Origin: Marixanthomonas sp002364245
Lineage (GTDB): Bacteria; Bacteroidota; Bacteroidia; Flavobacteriales; Flavobacteriaceae
Assembly: GCA_963973455.1 (NCBI GenBank)
Contig: CAXAZF010000005.1
Span: forward strand, 124,001-188,000
Direction: 5' to 3'
DNA length: 64,000 nucleotides
Part shown: positions 51,380 to 58,969 of the stretch, in pieces
Numbering within the stretch: the stretch's first letter is position 1
How the letters are laid out: every line of letters starts with the position of its first letter
Position numbers and translations under genes: made by a program
Notes under the pieces: model-generated
Databases searched by the model: none
The model's input: the letters and a program-made list of their open reading frames with translations, nothing else
What the model was told of the DNA's origin: nothing

Positions 51380-52591
51380 CTAGAGAACACCTACTTTAAC
51401 CATACATTCTCGCATCATTTGGTAGGTACGTTCTATATTATTGTCCAAACCAATTGAAAAACGTATTAATCCATCGGTAAGTCCCATTTCAGCTTGTTCT
51501 TCCTCAGGGATTTCAGAAGACGTTGATGTGCCCGGAGCACTGAACAGCGTTTTATAAAACCCTAAGCTAACAGCCAAATAACCTAAGTTACGTTCTTGCA
51601 TAAACTCCATCAATTCGTTGGCTTTATCTAAGTTGCCAACATCAACGGTCAACATCCCGCCATACCCATATTCAGCATTCATCATTTTTTTGAATTTTTC
51701 ATGACTTGGATGTGATGTTAATCCTGGGTATACCGTTTTTAGTCCGTCAGCTTGAAATTTTTCGGCTAAATACATTGCGTTTTTACTATGTTGTTTAACC
51801 CGAATATGCAGTGTTCGCATATTTTTAAGGATAGAAGCTGCCCGCATACTGTCCATCGATGCCCCCATAAGCATACTAGCACCGTCGTTTACACTTCTAA
51901 GTTCATTTATAAACTCTTGCGTTCCACACATAACACCGCCCATTGTGTCACTACTCCCGTTTATAAACTTGGTTAAACTATGTAAAACGACATCTGCTCC
52001 AAATTTTGCAGGAGAAACGGATAGTGGTGAAAAGGTATTGTCCACCAATAGTTTTACACCATGTTTTTTAGCGATTTTTGAAAGTTCGTCTATATCGGCA
52101 ACTTCCAGCAATGGATTGCTAACGGTTTCACAAAAAATAACTTTTGTGTTTTCGGTAATCGCCGCTTCAACTTTTTCAATATTGGTTATATCGACAAATG
52201 AAGTATTTATATTTAAACGTGGCGCGAAATTTTTTAGGTATGCGTATGTTCCACCGTAAATGGTTCGGCTGGAAACTACGTGATCTCCAGCGCAGCACAA
52301 TTGCATAATAGTGGGTACAATCGCACCCATTCCAGTTGCGGCTACGTTTGCCGTTTCGGTCCCTTCCATAGCTGCAAGCGCTTCTCCTAAATAAAGGTTT
52401 GAAGGGGAGGAGTGACGTGAGTATAAGTAACATCCCTCTGCGTTACCTTCAAACGTATCGAACATGGTTTTTGCTGAAAGGAATGTATAGGTTGAAGAAT
52501 CAGATATGGAAGGATTTACGCCTCCAAATTCTCCAAAATATTGAAGGTCTTGTATGCTGTCCGCGGGGTTAAAATCTTTAGAATTGGCCAT
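51380..52591 (-). CDS. Cys/Met-metabolism PLP enzyme (methionine gamma-lyase or cystathionine lyase type)
   Basis: A 403-residue PLP enzyme of the trans-sulfuration family. YLYSRHSSPSNLYLGEALAA (Tyr/Arg pair binding the PLP phosphate of the neighbouring subunit), ATGMGAIVPTI, VDNTFSPL and Lys208 in LHSLTKFINGSSDTMGG are visible. True methionine gamma-lyases have a Cys in the YGCT loop; here the loop is IYGGTYAYL, so that Cys is Gly and the reaction could be methionine gamma-elimination or cystathionine cleavage. The divergent Lrp/AsnC gene 176 bp away is a likely amino-acid-responsive regulator. Its own promoter is clear. Confidence 0.85.
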   Translation of the reverse strand: MANSKDFNPADSIQDLQYFGEFGGVNPSISDSSTYTFLSAKTMFDTFEGNAEGCYLYSRHSSPSNLYLGEALAAMEGTETANVAATGMGAIVPTIMQLCCAGDHVVSSRTIYGGTYAYLKNFAPRLNINTSFVDITNIEKVEAAITENTKVIFCETVSNPLLEVADIDELSKIAKKHGVKLLVDNTFSPLSVSPAKFGADVVLHSLTKFINGSSDTMGGVMCGTQEFINELRSVNDGASMLMGASMDSMRAASILKNMRTLHIRVKQHSKNAMYLAEKFQADGLKTVYPGLTSHPSHEKFKKMMNAEYGYGGMLTVDVGNLDKANELMEFMQERNLGYLAVSLGFYKTLFSAPGTSTSSEIPEEEQAEMGLTDGLIRFSIGLDNNIERTYQMMRECMVKVGVL

Positions 52592-52631
52592 TATAATATA
52601 TTTTGAGTTTAATGTTTTATTTCAATTCATT

Positions 52632-52662
52632 CAAAAATAATTGTTATCAGATCATTTATCAA
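52632..52662 (-). promoter_or_regulatory. Promoter of the Cys/Met lyase gene
   Basis: On the - strand TTG (52662-52660), a 20-bp spacer and TATTTTTG (52639-52632), 40 bp before the ATG: a full match to the Bacteroidota -33/-7 pattern. Confidence 0.7.
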
Positions 52663-52767
52663 TGGTTAGGTGAATATTTAGATTATTAAACGGTTTAAAA
52701 TACATTTTTTAGATTTTAATACTGAAATAATTATTAAATTTAGTATGTTTCAGAAAAATTTTCAGAA

Positions 52768-53229
52768 ATGAATTTAGATACAATAGACAGAGCCTTGTTG
52801 CAATTGCTTCAAGAAGATGCAAAACAGACCAACAAACAACTTTCTTTACAGTTAAATTTATCAGTTACAGCAGTTTATGAGCGGATAAAAAAGCTAGAGC
52901 GTGAAGGTATAATCACTAAATATGTTTCTTTGTTAGATAAAGAAAAGGTGCATAGAGGATTTACGGTTTTTTGTCATATAAAATTGGTACAGCACGCCCA
53001 AGATTACTTAACTATGTTTGAAGAAGAAGTTACAAGTCTTGATGAGGTATTAGAATGTTTTCACGTAAGTGGTGATTATGATTACTTGTTAAAAGTAGTA
53101 GTAAAGGATATCAAGCAATTTCGGTCTTTTATGGTGAATAAACTCACCACGATTAAACACATAGGGAGTACACAAAGTTCGTTTAGCATTAGCGAAGTAA
53201 AGAACACGACACAACTTAGTTTAGGGTAA
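52768..53229 (+). CDS. Lrp/AsnC family transcriptional regulator
   Basis: A 153-residue DNA-binding protein. The N-terminal winged helix-turn-helix is LDTIDRALLQLLQEDAKQTN to LSVTAVYERIKKLEREGII (3-49), and the C-terminal RAM domain binds the amino-acid ligand (GDYDYLLKVVVKDIKQFRSF). It is divergent from the Cys/Met lyase, the layout of an Lrp-type regulator with its target. A possible -7 box TATGTTTC at 52744-52751 (one mismatch) precedes it by 17 bp. Confidence 0.92.
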   Translation: MNLDTIDRALLQLLQEDAKQTNKQLSLQLNLSVTAVYERIKKLEREGIITKYVSLLDKEKVHRGFTVFCHIKLVQHAQDYLTMFEEEVTSLDEVLECFHVSGDYDYLLKVVVKDIKQFRSFMVNKLTTIKHIGSTQSSFSISEVKNTTQLSLG

Positions 53230-53258
53230 GAAATTAACAATCCTTTACCTTTCAAAAT

Positions 53259-53289
53259 TGCCCATTGTTAAATTACATTGTAACTTTGC
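53259..53289 (+). promoter_or_regulatory. Promoter of lpdA
   Basis: TTG at 53259-53261, a 20-bp spacer and TAACTTTG at 53282-53289, 25 bp before the ATG: a full match to the -33/-7 consensus. Confidence 0.7.
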
Positions 53290-53313
53290 GGTTTTAAACC
53301 AAAAACACACCTT

Positions 53314-54717
53314 ATGAGCACCTATGATGTTGCAGTTATCGGTTCTGGTCCCGGAGGATATGTTGCCGCCATTCGTTGCGCGCAATTAGGGATGAAGACC
53401 GCAATCATTGAAAAATATAACGTCCTTGGCGGTACTTGCCTTAATGTTGGCTGTATACCGAGTAAGGCTTTATTAGATTCTTCACACCACTATGAAGAAG
53501 CAATCAAGCATTTTGAAGACCACGGTATTGAAATTCCTGGCGATGTAAAAATCAACTTCAAAAAAATGATCGATCGTAAAGCTTCAGTAGTGGAGCAAAC
53601 TACAAAAGGAATCGATTTTTTGATGAATAAAAACAAAGTTGATGTCCTTACTGGTGTAGGTTCTTTTAAAGATGAAACACATATTGTTGTTTCTTCTGAA
53701 GATGGTGACAAAACCATCGAAGCAAAAAATACAATCATCGCAACCGGAAGTAAACCAGCGACACTTCCTTTTATTGAAATTGACAAGGAGCGCATTATTA
53801 CTTCAACTGAAGCATTGACATTAAAAGAGATTCCGAAGCACATGGTCGTTATTGGCGGGGGTGTTATTGGTCTAGAACTGGGTCAAGTATACCGTCGATT
53901 GGGGGCTGAGGTTTCCGTGGTTGAATATATGGATCGCATCATTCCAACCATGGATAAAGCGCAGAGTAAGGAATTAACCAAGGTGATGAAAAAACAAGGT
54001 GTGAAGTTTTATGTGTCGCATAAAGTTTCCGCAGTAGAAAGAAAGAAAGATGAAGTTACCATCACAGCGACCGATAAAAAAGACAAAGAAGTAACATTTA
54101 CAGGTGATTACTGTTTGGTTTCAGTTGGAAGAAGACCGTTTACCGATGGTTTAAAAGCGGACAAAGCAGGTGTGAAAGTAAATGAAAAAGGACAGATTGA
54201 AGTGAACGAGCACTTACAAACTAATGTAAAGAATATTTATGCTATTGGTGATGTAGTGCGTGGAGCTATGTTAGCACATAAAGCGGAAGAAGAAGGCATG
54301 TTAGTGGCTGAAATATTAGCTGGACAAAAACCGCATATCGATTATAATCTAATTCCGGGCGTGGTTTATACGTGGCCAGAAGTTGCTTCGGTAGGAAAGA
54401 CAGAAGAACAACTTAAAGAAGATAAGATTGAATACAAAAGTGGTCAATTCCCAATGCGGGCATTAGGAAGAAGCCGTGCCAGTGGTGATACTGATGGATT
54501 TGTTAAAATCCTTGCCGATAAAGAAACAGATGAGGTGCTGGGAGTACATATGGTAGGGGCTCGTGCTGCCGATTTAATTGCTGAAGCCGTTACAGCAATG
54601 GAGTTTAGAGCGAGTGCTGAAGATATAGCCCGTATGAGCCACGCACACCCAACCTATGCTGAGGCTGTCAAAGAAGCTGCATTAGCGGCAACTGAAAATA
54701 GACCAATACATAGTTAA
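53314..54717 (+). CDS. lpdA: Dihydrolipoyl dehydrogenase
   Basis: E3 subunit of 2-oxoacid dehydrogenase complexes, 467 residues, reoxidising dihydrolipoyl groups with NAD. FAD-binding VIGSGPGGYVAAIRCAQLG (8-26), redox disulfide Cys42-Cys47 in GGTCLNVGCIPSKALLDSS, NAD-binding VIGGGVIGLELGQVYRRLGA and the C-terminal active-site HAHPTYAEAVKEA with catalytic His are all present. It stands alone with its own promoter and terminator, which is common in flavobacteria where E1/E2 genes are elsewhere. Confidence 0.97.
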   Translation: MSTYDVAVIGSGPGGYVAAIRCAQLGMKTAIIEKYNVLGGTCLNVGCIPSKALLDSSHHYEEAIKHFEDHGIEIPGDVKINFKKMIDRKASVVEQTTKGIDFLMNKNKVDVLTGVGSFKDETHIVVSSEDGDKTIEAKNTIIATGSKPATLPFIEIDKERIITSTEALTLKEIPKHMVVIGGGVIGLELGQVYRRLGAEVSVVEYMDRIIPTMDKAQSKELTKVMKKQGVKFYVSHKVSAVERKKDEVTITATDKKDKEVTFTGDYCLVSVGRRPFTDGLKADKAGVKVNEKGQIEVNEHLQTNVKNIYAIGDVVRGAMLAHKAEEEGMLVAEILAGQKPHIDYNLIPGVVYTWPEVASVGKTEEQLKEDKIEYKSGQFPMRALGRSRASGDTDGFVKILADKETDEVLGVHMVGARAADLIAEAVTAMEFRASAEDIARMSHAHPTYAEAVKEAALAATENRPIHS

Positions 54718-54743
54718 ACAAACAAAAAATGTATTACATATTG

Positions 54744-54777
54744 AAAAACCATTCCACGTACTGCGGAATGGTTTTTT
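54744..54777 (+). terminator. Rho-independent terminator of lpdA
   Basis: AAAAACCATTCC and GGAATGGTTTTTT (54744-54755 / 54765-54777) form a 12-bp stem with a 9-base loop, followed by more T. It lies 27 bp after the lpdA stop. Confidence 0.9.
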
Positions 54778-54825
54778 GTTTTCTATATAGTATGTTTGTA
54801 TTAAAATGGTATAAAACCTACCTGA

Positions 54826-56118
54826 ATGCGAGCAATTAAAAAAGTATCAATAGACTCTTTAGACGAATTAAAACCTCTCATCCTTTTATGGGCAAAACAG
54901 TTTGAAGAAGTAGCTTGGTTAGATAGCAATAACTTTAAAGACAGTCATGGTACATTTAAAGCAGTTTTGGCTGTTGATGCTTTTACTGCTATTCGCACCG
55001 ATTCCTTTAATGCTTTTGAAAAACTGGAAGAATATCAAACCACAACGAAAGATTGGCTCTTTGGCTATTTAACTTACGATTTAAAAAATGATGTTGAAAA
55101 CCTTTCCTCATCTAATGTTGATGTACTAGATTTTCCCGATATTCAGTTTTTTCAACCTAAAAAAATCTTCTTTTTTTCTGAAACTGAAGTAGAGATTCAT
55201 TATCTAAATATGGTTGATGACGAACTGGAAAACGACTGGGAAACTATTTTAAACACAGACATTTCTGAAACACCTAAAATAAATAATTCAGTAAAAATAA
55301 GTTTACGTACATCTAAAGACGCTTACTTTGAAAAAGTAGGGGCTATGCTTAAACACATTGAACGAGGTGACATCTACGAAGCTAATTTTTGTCAAGAGTT
55401 TTATTCAAAAAACACAGCTATAGATCCGGTTAGCACTTTTCTTCATTTGAATGAGATATCGCTATCACCTTTTGCTACCTTTTTAAAGTTTACTGATCTG
55501 TACGCATTATCAGCTTCGCCAGAACGATACTTAAAAAAGAAAGATGAGGTTGTAATCTCTCAACCTATAAAAGGAACCGCTAAACGACTATCAAATTCTT
55601 TTGAAGACATAAAAATGATAGAAAAATTACAGAACGACCCTAAAGAACGCAGCGAAAACATTATGATTACCGATTTGGTGCGAAACGACTTGTCCCGAAT
55701 TGCCAAAAAAGGAACGGTAACCGTGGAAGAGCTCTGTAAAATATATACGTTTGAACAAGTTCATCAAATGATTTCTACCATTCGTTGTGAAGTTAATGAC
55801 TCTGTTTCGGCTGTTGAAATTATAAAAAACAGTTTCCCTATGGGGAGTATGACAGGCGCCCCTAAAGTTTCGGCCATGAAAATTATTGAGCAATTGGAAG
55901 ATGCTAAACGTGGTTTATATAGTGGGGCAGTAGGCTATTTTACGCCTAATGGAGATTTTGACTTTAATGTGGTTATTCGTAGTATTTTATACAATGAAGC
56001 GAAGAAATACGTTAGTTTTTCAGTAGGAGGTGCTATTACAGCAAAATCTATCCCTGAAAACGAATACGAAGAATGCCTGTTAAAGGCGCGAGCGATGCGG
56101 ACGGTTTTAGAAGCGTAA
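54826..56118 (+). CDS. pabB: Aminodeoxychorismate synthase component I (PabB-like)
   Basis: Chorismate-binding enzyme of 430 residues forming 4-amino-4-deoxychorismate from chorismate and ammonia, for folate. Features are GDIYEANFCQEFYSK, SASPERYLKKKDEVVISQPI and KGTAKR (PIKGTAKR, where Ser/Thr-Lys marks PabB-like enzymes), SENIMITDLVRNDLSRIAK, MGSMTGAPKVSAMKIIE and YSGAVGYFTPNGDFDFNVVI. The length is shorter than anthranilate synthase TrpE, and no trp genes are near, so PabB is preferred. No glutaminase partner (PabA) is adjacent. Confidence 0.88.
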   Translation: MRAIKKVSIDSLDELKPLILLWAKQFEEVAWLDSNNFKDSHGTFKAVLAVDAFTAIRTDSFNAFEKLEEYQTTTKDWLFGYLTYDLKNDVENLSSSNVDVLDFPDIQFFQPKKIFFFSETEVEIHYLNMVDDELENDWETILNTDISETPKINNSVKISLRTSKDAYFEKVGAMLKHIERGDIYEANFCQEFYSKNTAIDPVSTFLHLNEISLSPFATFLKFTDLYALSASPERYLKKKDEVVISQPIKGTAKRLSNSFEDIKMIEKLQNDPKERSENIMITDLVRNDLSRIAKKGTVTVEELCKIYTFEQVHQMISTIRCEVNDSVSAVEIIKNSFPMGSMTGAPKVSAMKIIEQLEDAKRGLYSGAVGYFTPNGDFDFNVVIRSILYNEAKKYVSFSVGGAITAKSIPENEYEECLLKARAMRTVLEA

Positions 56119-56172
56119 TAACCTCTACTACTCATAAAGTCTGTTTATGTGTTTTAAACAACATATTTATTA

Positions 56173-56196
56173 TTTATGTGTTAATTAACACATAAA
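56173..56196. promoter_or_regulatory. Perfect 24-bp palindrome (candidate operator)
   Basis: The sequence TTTATGTGTTAA followed by its exact reverse complement. A further half site TTTATGTGTT lies at 56144-56153, 29 bp upstream. The palindrome ends 33 bp before the -7-like box of the SatD-like gene, whose product has a C-terminal HTH, so autoregulation is plausible. Confidence 0.65.
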
Positions 56197-56229
56197 CATA
56201 TTTTATGCTTTTAAATACGCATATTTTTG

Positions 56230-56237
56230 TATATTTG
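56230..56237 (+). promoter_or_regulatory. Predicted -7 promoter box of the SatD-like gene
   Basis: TATATTTG (TAnnTTTG), 10-19 bp before three possible ATG starts (56248, 56254, 56257). The -33 position has no TTG, which would fit control by an activator at the upstream palindrome. Confidence 0.5.
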
Positions 56238-56247
56238 GTAAAAAGAA

Positions 56248-56940
56248 ATGATAATGATGTATTCAGTTTTATCTGGAGATATAGTTTCATCAACTAGTTT
56301 ACACAGTAAAGACCGTAGTTTGGTAGAGAATGAACTTGCCAAACTATTAAATAACTTAAAAGATGAGTTTAATGTATATGGCCGTATTATAAAAGGAGAC
56401 TATATAGAATGTGTAGTTCCGAAAGCTGAAGATGGTTTGCGGGTCGCTTTGGCAATTAAAAGTTTTGTAAAATCAATTCCAGTAGAATTAAGTACCTATA
56501 AAAAAGACAAAAACCGTGTTCGGCTCTTTAAAACCCACGGATTGCGATTGGCAATAGGATATGGGCCATTGAGCCGGTATAACCCCAAAGAAGGGATTAT
56601 TGACGGGGAGGCCATTTACTTGTCTGGTCGTGAAATAAGTGGGATGTCAACACACAACAAGGAACGGGTGGTTATTAAAAACACCTTGTTTTTTGTTTCA
56701 GAAAATGAGGGGCTTAATAATCGGTTTAAGCCTATTTTTGAATTATTGGATACTTTACTAAGTAAAGCAACCGCAAGACAGAGCGAAGTATTGTATTTAA
56801 AATTGCTAAACCAGCAAGAAGATAAAATAGCAAAAACGTTGGGCATTGGTCAATCTGCTGTAAATCGCCACTCTACAAGTGTGGGCTGGAATGCTATTGA
56901 AACGGCTGTTGTTGATTTTTCAAAAACGCTTTCTAAATAA
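56248..56940 (+). CDS. SatD-family-like protein: nucleotide-cyclase-like domain plus C-terminal HTH
   Basis: A protein of up to 230 residues; ATG codons at 1, 3 and 4 (56248, 56254, 56257) are all possible starts. The N-terminal part has the order of class III nucleotide cyclases: SGDIVSSTSL with metal-type Asp11, RIIKGDYIECVV with Asp51, then LRLAIGYGPLSRY and GEAIYLSGREISGM, where the cyclase consensus has N..AAR. Arg128 is kept but Asn is replaced by Tyr124, so catalysis is doubtful. The C-terminal stretch TARQSEVLYLKLLNQQEDKI to GIGQSAVNRHSTS (176-210) looks like an HTH. The adjacent gene, 5 bp away, encodes a DUF3307 membrane protein, a known companion of SatD-like proteins. No function is established here. 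Confidence 0.65.
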   Translation: MIMMYSVLSGDIVSSTSLHSKDRSLVENELAKLLNNLKDEFNVYGRIIKGDYIECVVPKAEDGLRVALAIKSFVKSIPVELSTYKKDKNRVRLFKTHGLRLAIGYGPLSRYNPKEGIIDGEAIYLSGREISGMSTHNKERVVIKNTLFFVSENEGLNNRFKPIFELLDTLLSKATARQSEVLYLKLLNQQEDKIAKTLGIGQSAVNRHSTSVGWNAIETAVVDFSKTLSK

Positions 56941-56945
56941 CCACT

Positions 56946-57650
56946 ATGGAATTTACAACTTTATTATTGCTTCAACTTTTGGCACATTTGCTGGCCGACT
57001 TTTTTTTCCAGTGGTCCGCTATGGCCGAACAAAAAAACCGACTTGGTTTTAAAAGTGGGCTGTTGGTATGGCACGTTCTTATTGTTTTTGTATTGTCGTG
57101 GCTGCTATCATTTCAGTTAAGCTTTATTTATGGCGCTGTGATAATAACCATTCTACATTATGTTATAGATGGCTTTAAACCTTACATAAGCCGTAACAAA
57201 GCGATTGGCCAATATGCTTTTTTTATAGATCAGGCACTTCATATCATTGTACTGTGCTTTGTGTGTTGGGGGTTTGCGAAATATCAAGGAATTGAATTTT
57301 TATGGCAACCACCAATTAGTAACAAAAGCCTCTTTTTAATTGGAAGCTACCTTATCTGTATAAAACCAGCAAACTTCTTTATTCGTGAAGTGTTTAGTGC
57401 TACCGGAATTAAAGTGACCAGTGATAATGAATTACCCAATGCAGGAAAGGTAATCGGGGTTTTAGAGCGCTTATTAACCTTGACTTTTATAGTAATAGAC
57501 CAATACGAAGCTGTCGGCTTTCTTATTGCCGCAAAATCCATTTTACGCTATCGGGATGAAGAAACGTTAAAAACCGAATATGTACTAATTGGTACCATGC
57601 TCAGTTTTGGTATTGCAGTAGTCTTGGGTATTGTAACAAACGCAATGTAA
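56946..57650 (+). CDS. DUF3307 domain-containing membrane protein
   Basis: A 234-residue inner-membrane protein with about six helices. The N-terminal LLLLQLLAHLLADFFFQWSA and HVLIVFVLSWLLS to ITILHYVIDGFKPYI, followed by AFFIDQALHIIVL, contain the conserved polar residues of DUF3307 (HxxxD, H, HYxxD, DQxxH), suggestive of a metal site in the membrane. The second half is shorter in hydrophobic content but has three more helices. It follows the SatD-like gene by 5 bp and overlaps nothing; tilS starts 1 bp later, so the three are probably co-transcribed. Function unknown. Confidence 0.75.
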   Translation: MEFTTLLLLQLLAHLLADFFFQWSAMAEQKNRLGFKSGLLVWHVLIVFVLSWLLSFQLSFIYGAVIITILHYVIDGFKPYISRNKAIGQYAFFIDQALHIIVLCFVCWGFAKYQGIEFLWQPPISNKSLFLIGSYLICIKPANFFIREVFSATGIKVTSDNELPNAGKVIGVLERLLTLTFIVIDQYEAVGFLIAAKSILRYRDEETLKTEYVLIGTMLSFGIAVVLGIVTNAM

Positions 57651-57651
57651 T

Positions 57652-58962
57652 ATGCTTCAAAAAGTTAAGAAACATATTGACTCTCACTTTGCATTCCTAA
57701 ATGATAAAAAACTACTAGTAGCTTGCAGTGGAGGAGTGGATAGCGTTGTGCTCTCTTTTTTACTGAAAAAATCAGGGTTTAACATCGGGTTGGCACATTG
57801 TAATTTTTCCCTGCGTGGGAAAGAAAGCGATGCCGATGAAACTTTTGTGATAGATTGGGCCGATAAATTGTCCATTCCCGTTTTTACTGAAACATTTGAT
57901 ACGAAGGAATTTGCAAAAAACCATAAACTTTCTACACAGATGGCAGCTCGAGACTTACGCTATCAATGGTTTGCTGAAATTTTAAAAAATTTTAAGTATG
58001 ATTATGTGGCAACGGGCCATCATGCGGATGATGATCTGGAAACATTTTTTATTAACCTGAGTCGTGGAAGTGGTTTACAGGGATTAACCGGAATACCAGC
58101 GATAAACGAAACAACAGTTAGGCTTTTATTACCCTTTTCTCGAGCTGAAATAGTTGCTTTTGCTGAAGAAAATAAGTTACAATGGCGAGAAGACAGCAGC
58201 AATGCATCAACCGATTACCTTCGGAATAAACTACGCCATGATGTAATTCCTGATTATAAAAACGCAGCAGAAGGTGTATTACAGAACGTTCAGAAAACAC
58301 AAAAATACTTAAAAGACAGCCAAGACTTAATTGAAGATTATATGGCTTTGGTCTATAATCTCGCCGTTACTGAAAATTTTGACGGATATACACTTCATAT
58401 TGAAAAACTGCAAGAACTACCTCATACAGAAGCGGTTTTATATCAACTATTGCATCCTTTTGGTTTTACAGATTGGCAAGTTGTTTCAGAATTGTTAAAA
58501 GCACAAAGTGGAAAGCAAGTTTTTTCATCTACACACAGACTCTTAAAAGATAGAAGTGTGTTGTTGTTGACAAAAAACACTTCAGAAAAAGAAAATGATG
58601 AGATACTAGTAAAAAAAAGTACAAAAAAAATTGATTTTCCATTACAAATGGAGTTTAATCCTATCGATAAAATAGGGTATATTGACAACAGTGTGATTTA
58701 CGTGGATAATGATAAGTTACACTATCCCTTAAAACTCAGAAAGTGGCGTAAAGGCGATACATTTCAGCCCTTCGGAATGAAAGGAAAAAAGAAATTAAGC
58801 AAGTTTTTTAAAGATGAAAAGCTATCTTTGGTAGCCAAAGAAAAAATTTGGTTGATCTGTAGTGATTCAGAAATTATTTGGATTATAGGTTACAGGGCTG
58901 ATGAACGTTTTAAAGTAACTTCAAAAACAACAGATATATTGAAAATTACGGTTAAAAATTAA
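57652..58962 (+). CDS. tilS: tRNA(Ile)-lysidine synthase
   Basis: Modifies C34 of the AUA-reading tRNA(Ile) to lysidine with ATP and lysine, an essential step. Of 436 residues, the N-terminal PP-loop ATPase has VACSGGVDSVVLSFLL (23-38), HCNFSLRGKESDADE, TQMAARDLRYQWF, ATGHHADDDLETFFINLSRG and WREDSSNASTDYLRNKLRHD, the full TilS motif set. The C-terminal domain (LRKWRKGDTFQPFGMKGKKK to DERFKVT) binds tRNA. It starts 1 bp after the DUF3307 gene. Confidence 0.95.
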   Translation: MLQKVKKHIDSHFAFLNDKKLLVACSGGVDSVVLSFLLKKSGFNIGLAHCNFSLRGKESDADETFVIDWADKLSIPVFTETFDTKEFAKNHKLSTQMAARDLRYQWFAEILKNFKYDYVATGHHADDDLETFFINLSRGSGLQGLTGIPAINETTVRLLLPFSRAEIVAFAEENKLQWREDSSNASTDYLRNKLRHDVIPDYKNAAEGVLQNVQKTQKYLKDSQDLIEDYMALVYNLAVTENFDGYTLHIEKLQELPHTEAVLYQLLHPFGFTDWQVVSELLKAQSGKQVFSSTHRLLKDRSVLLLTKNTSEKENDEILVKKSTKKIDFPLQMEFNPIDKIGYIDNSVIYVDNDKLHYPLKLRKWRKGDTFQPFGMKGKKKLSKFFKDEKLSLVAKEKIWLICSDSEIIWIIGYRADERFKVTSKTTDILKITVKN

Positions 58963-58969
58963 TACTACA

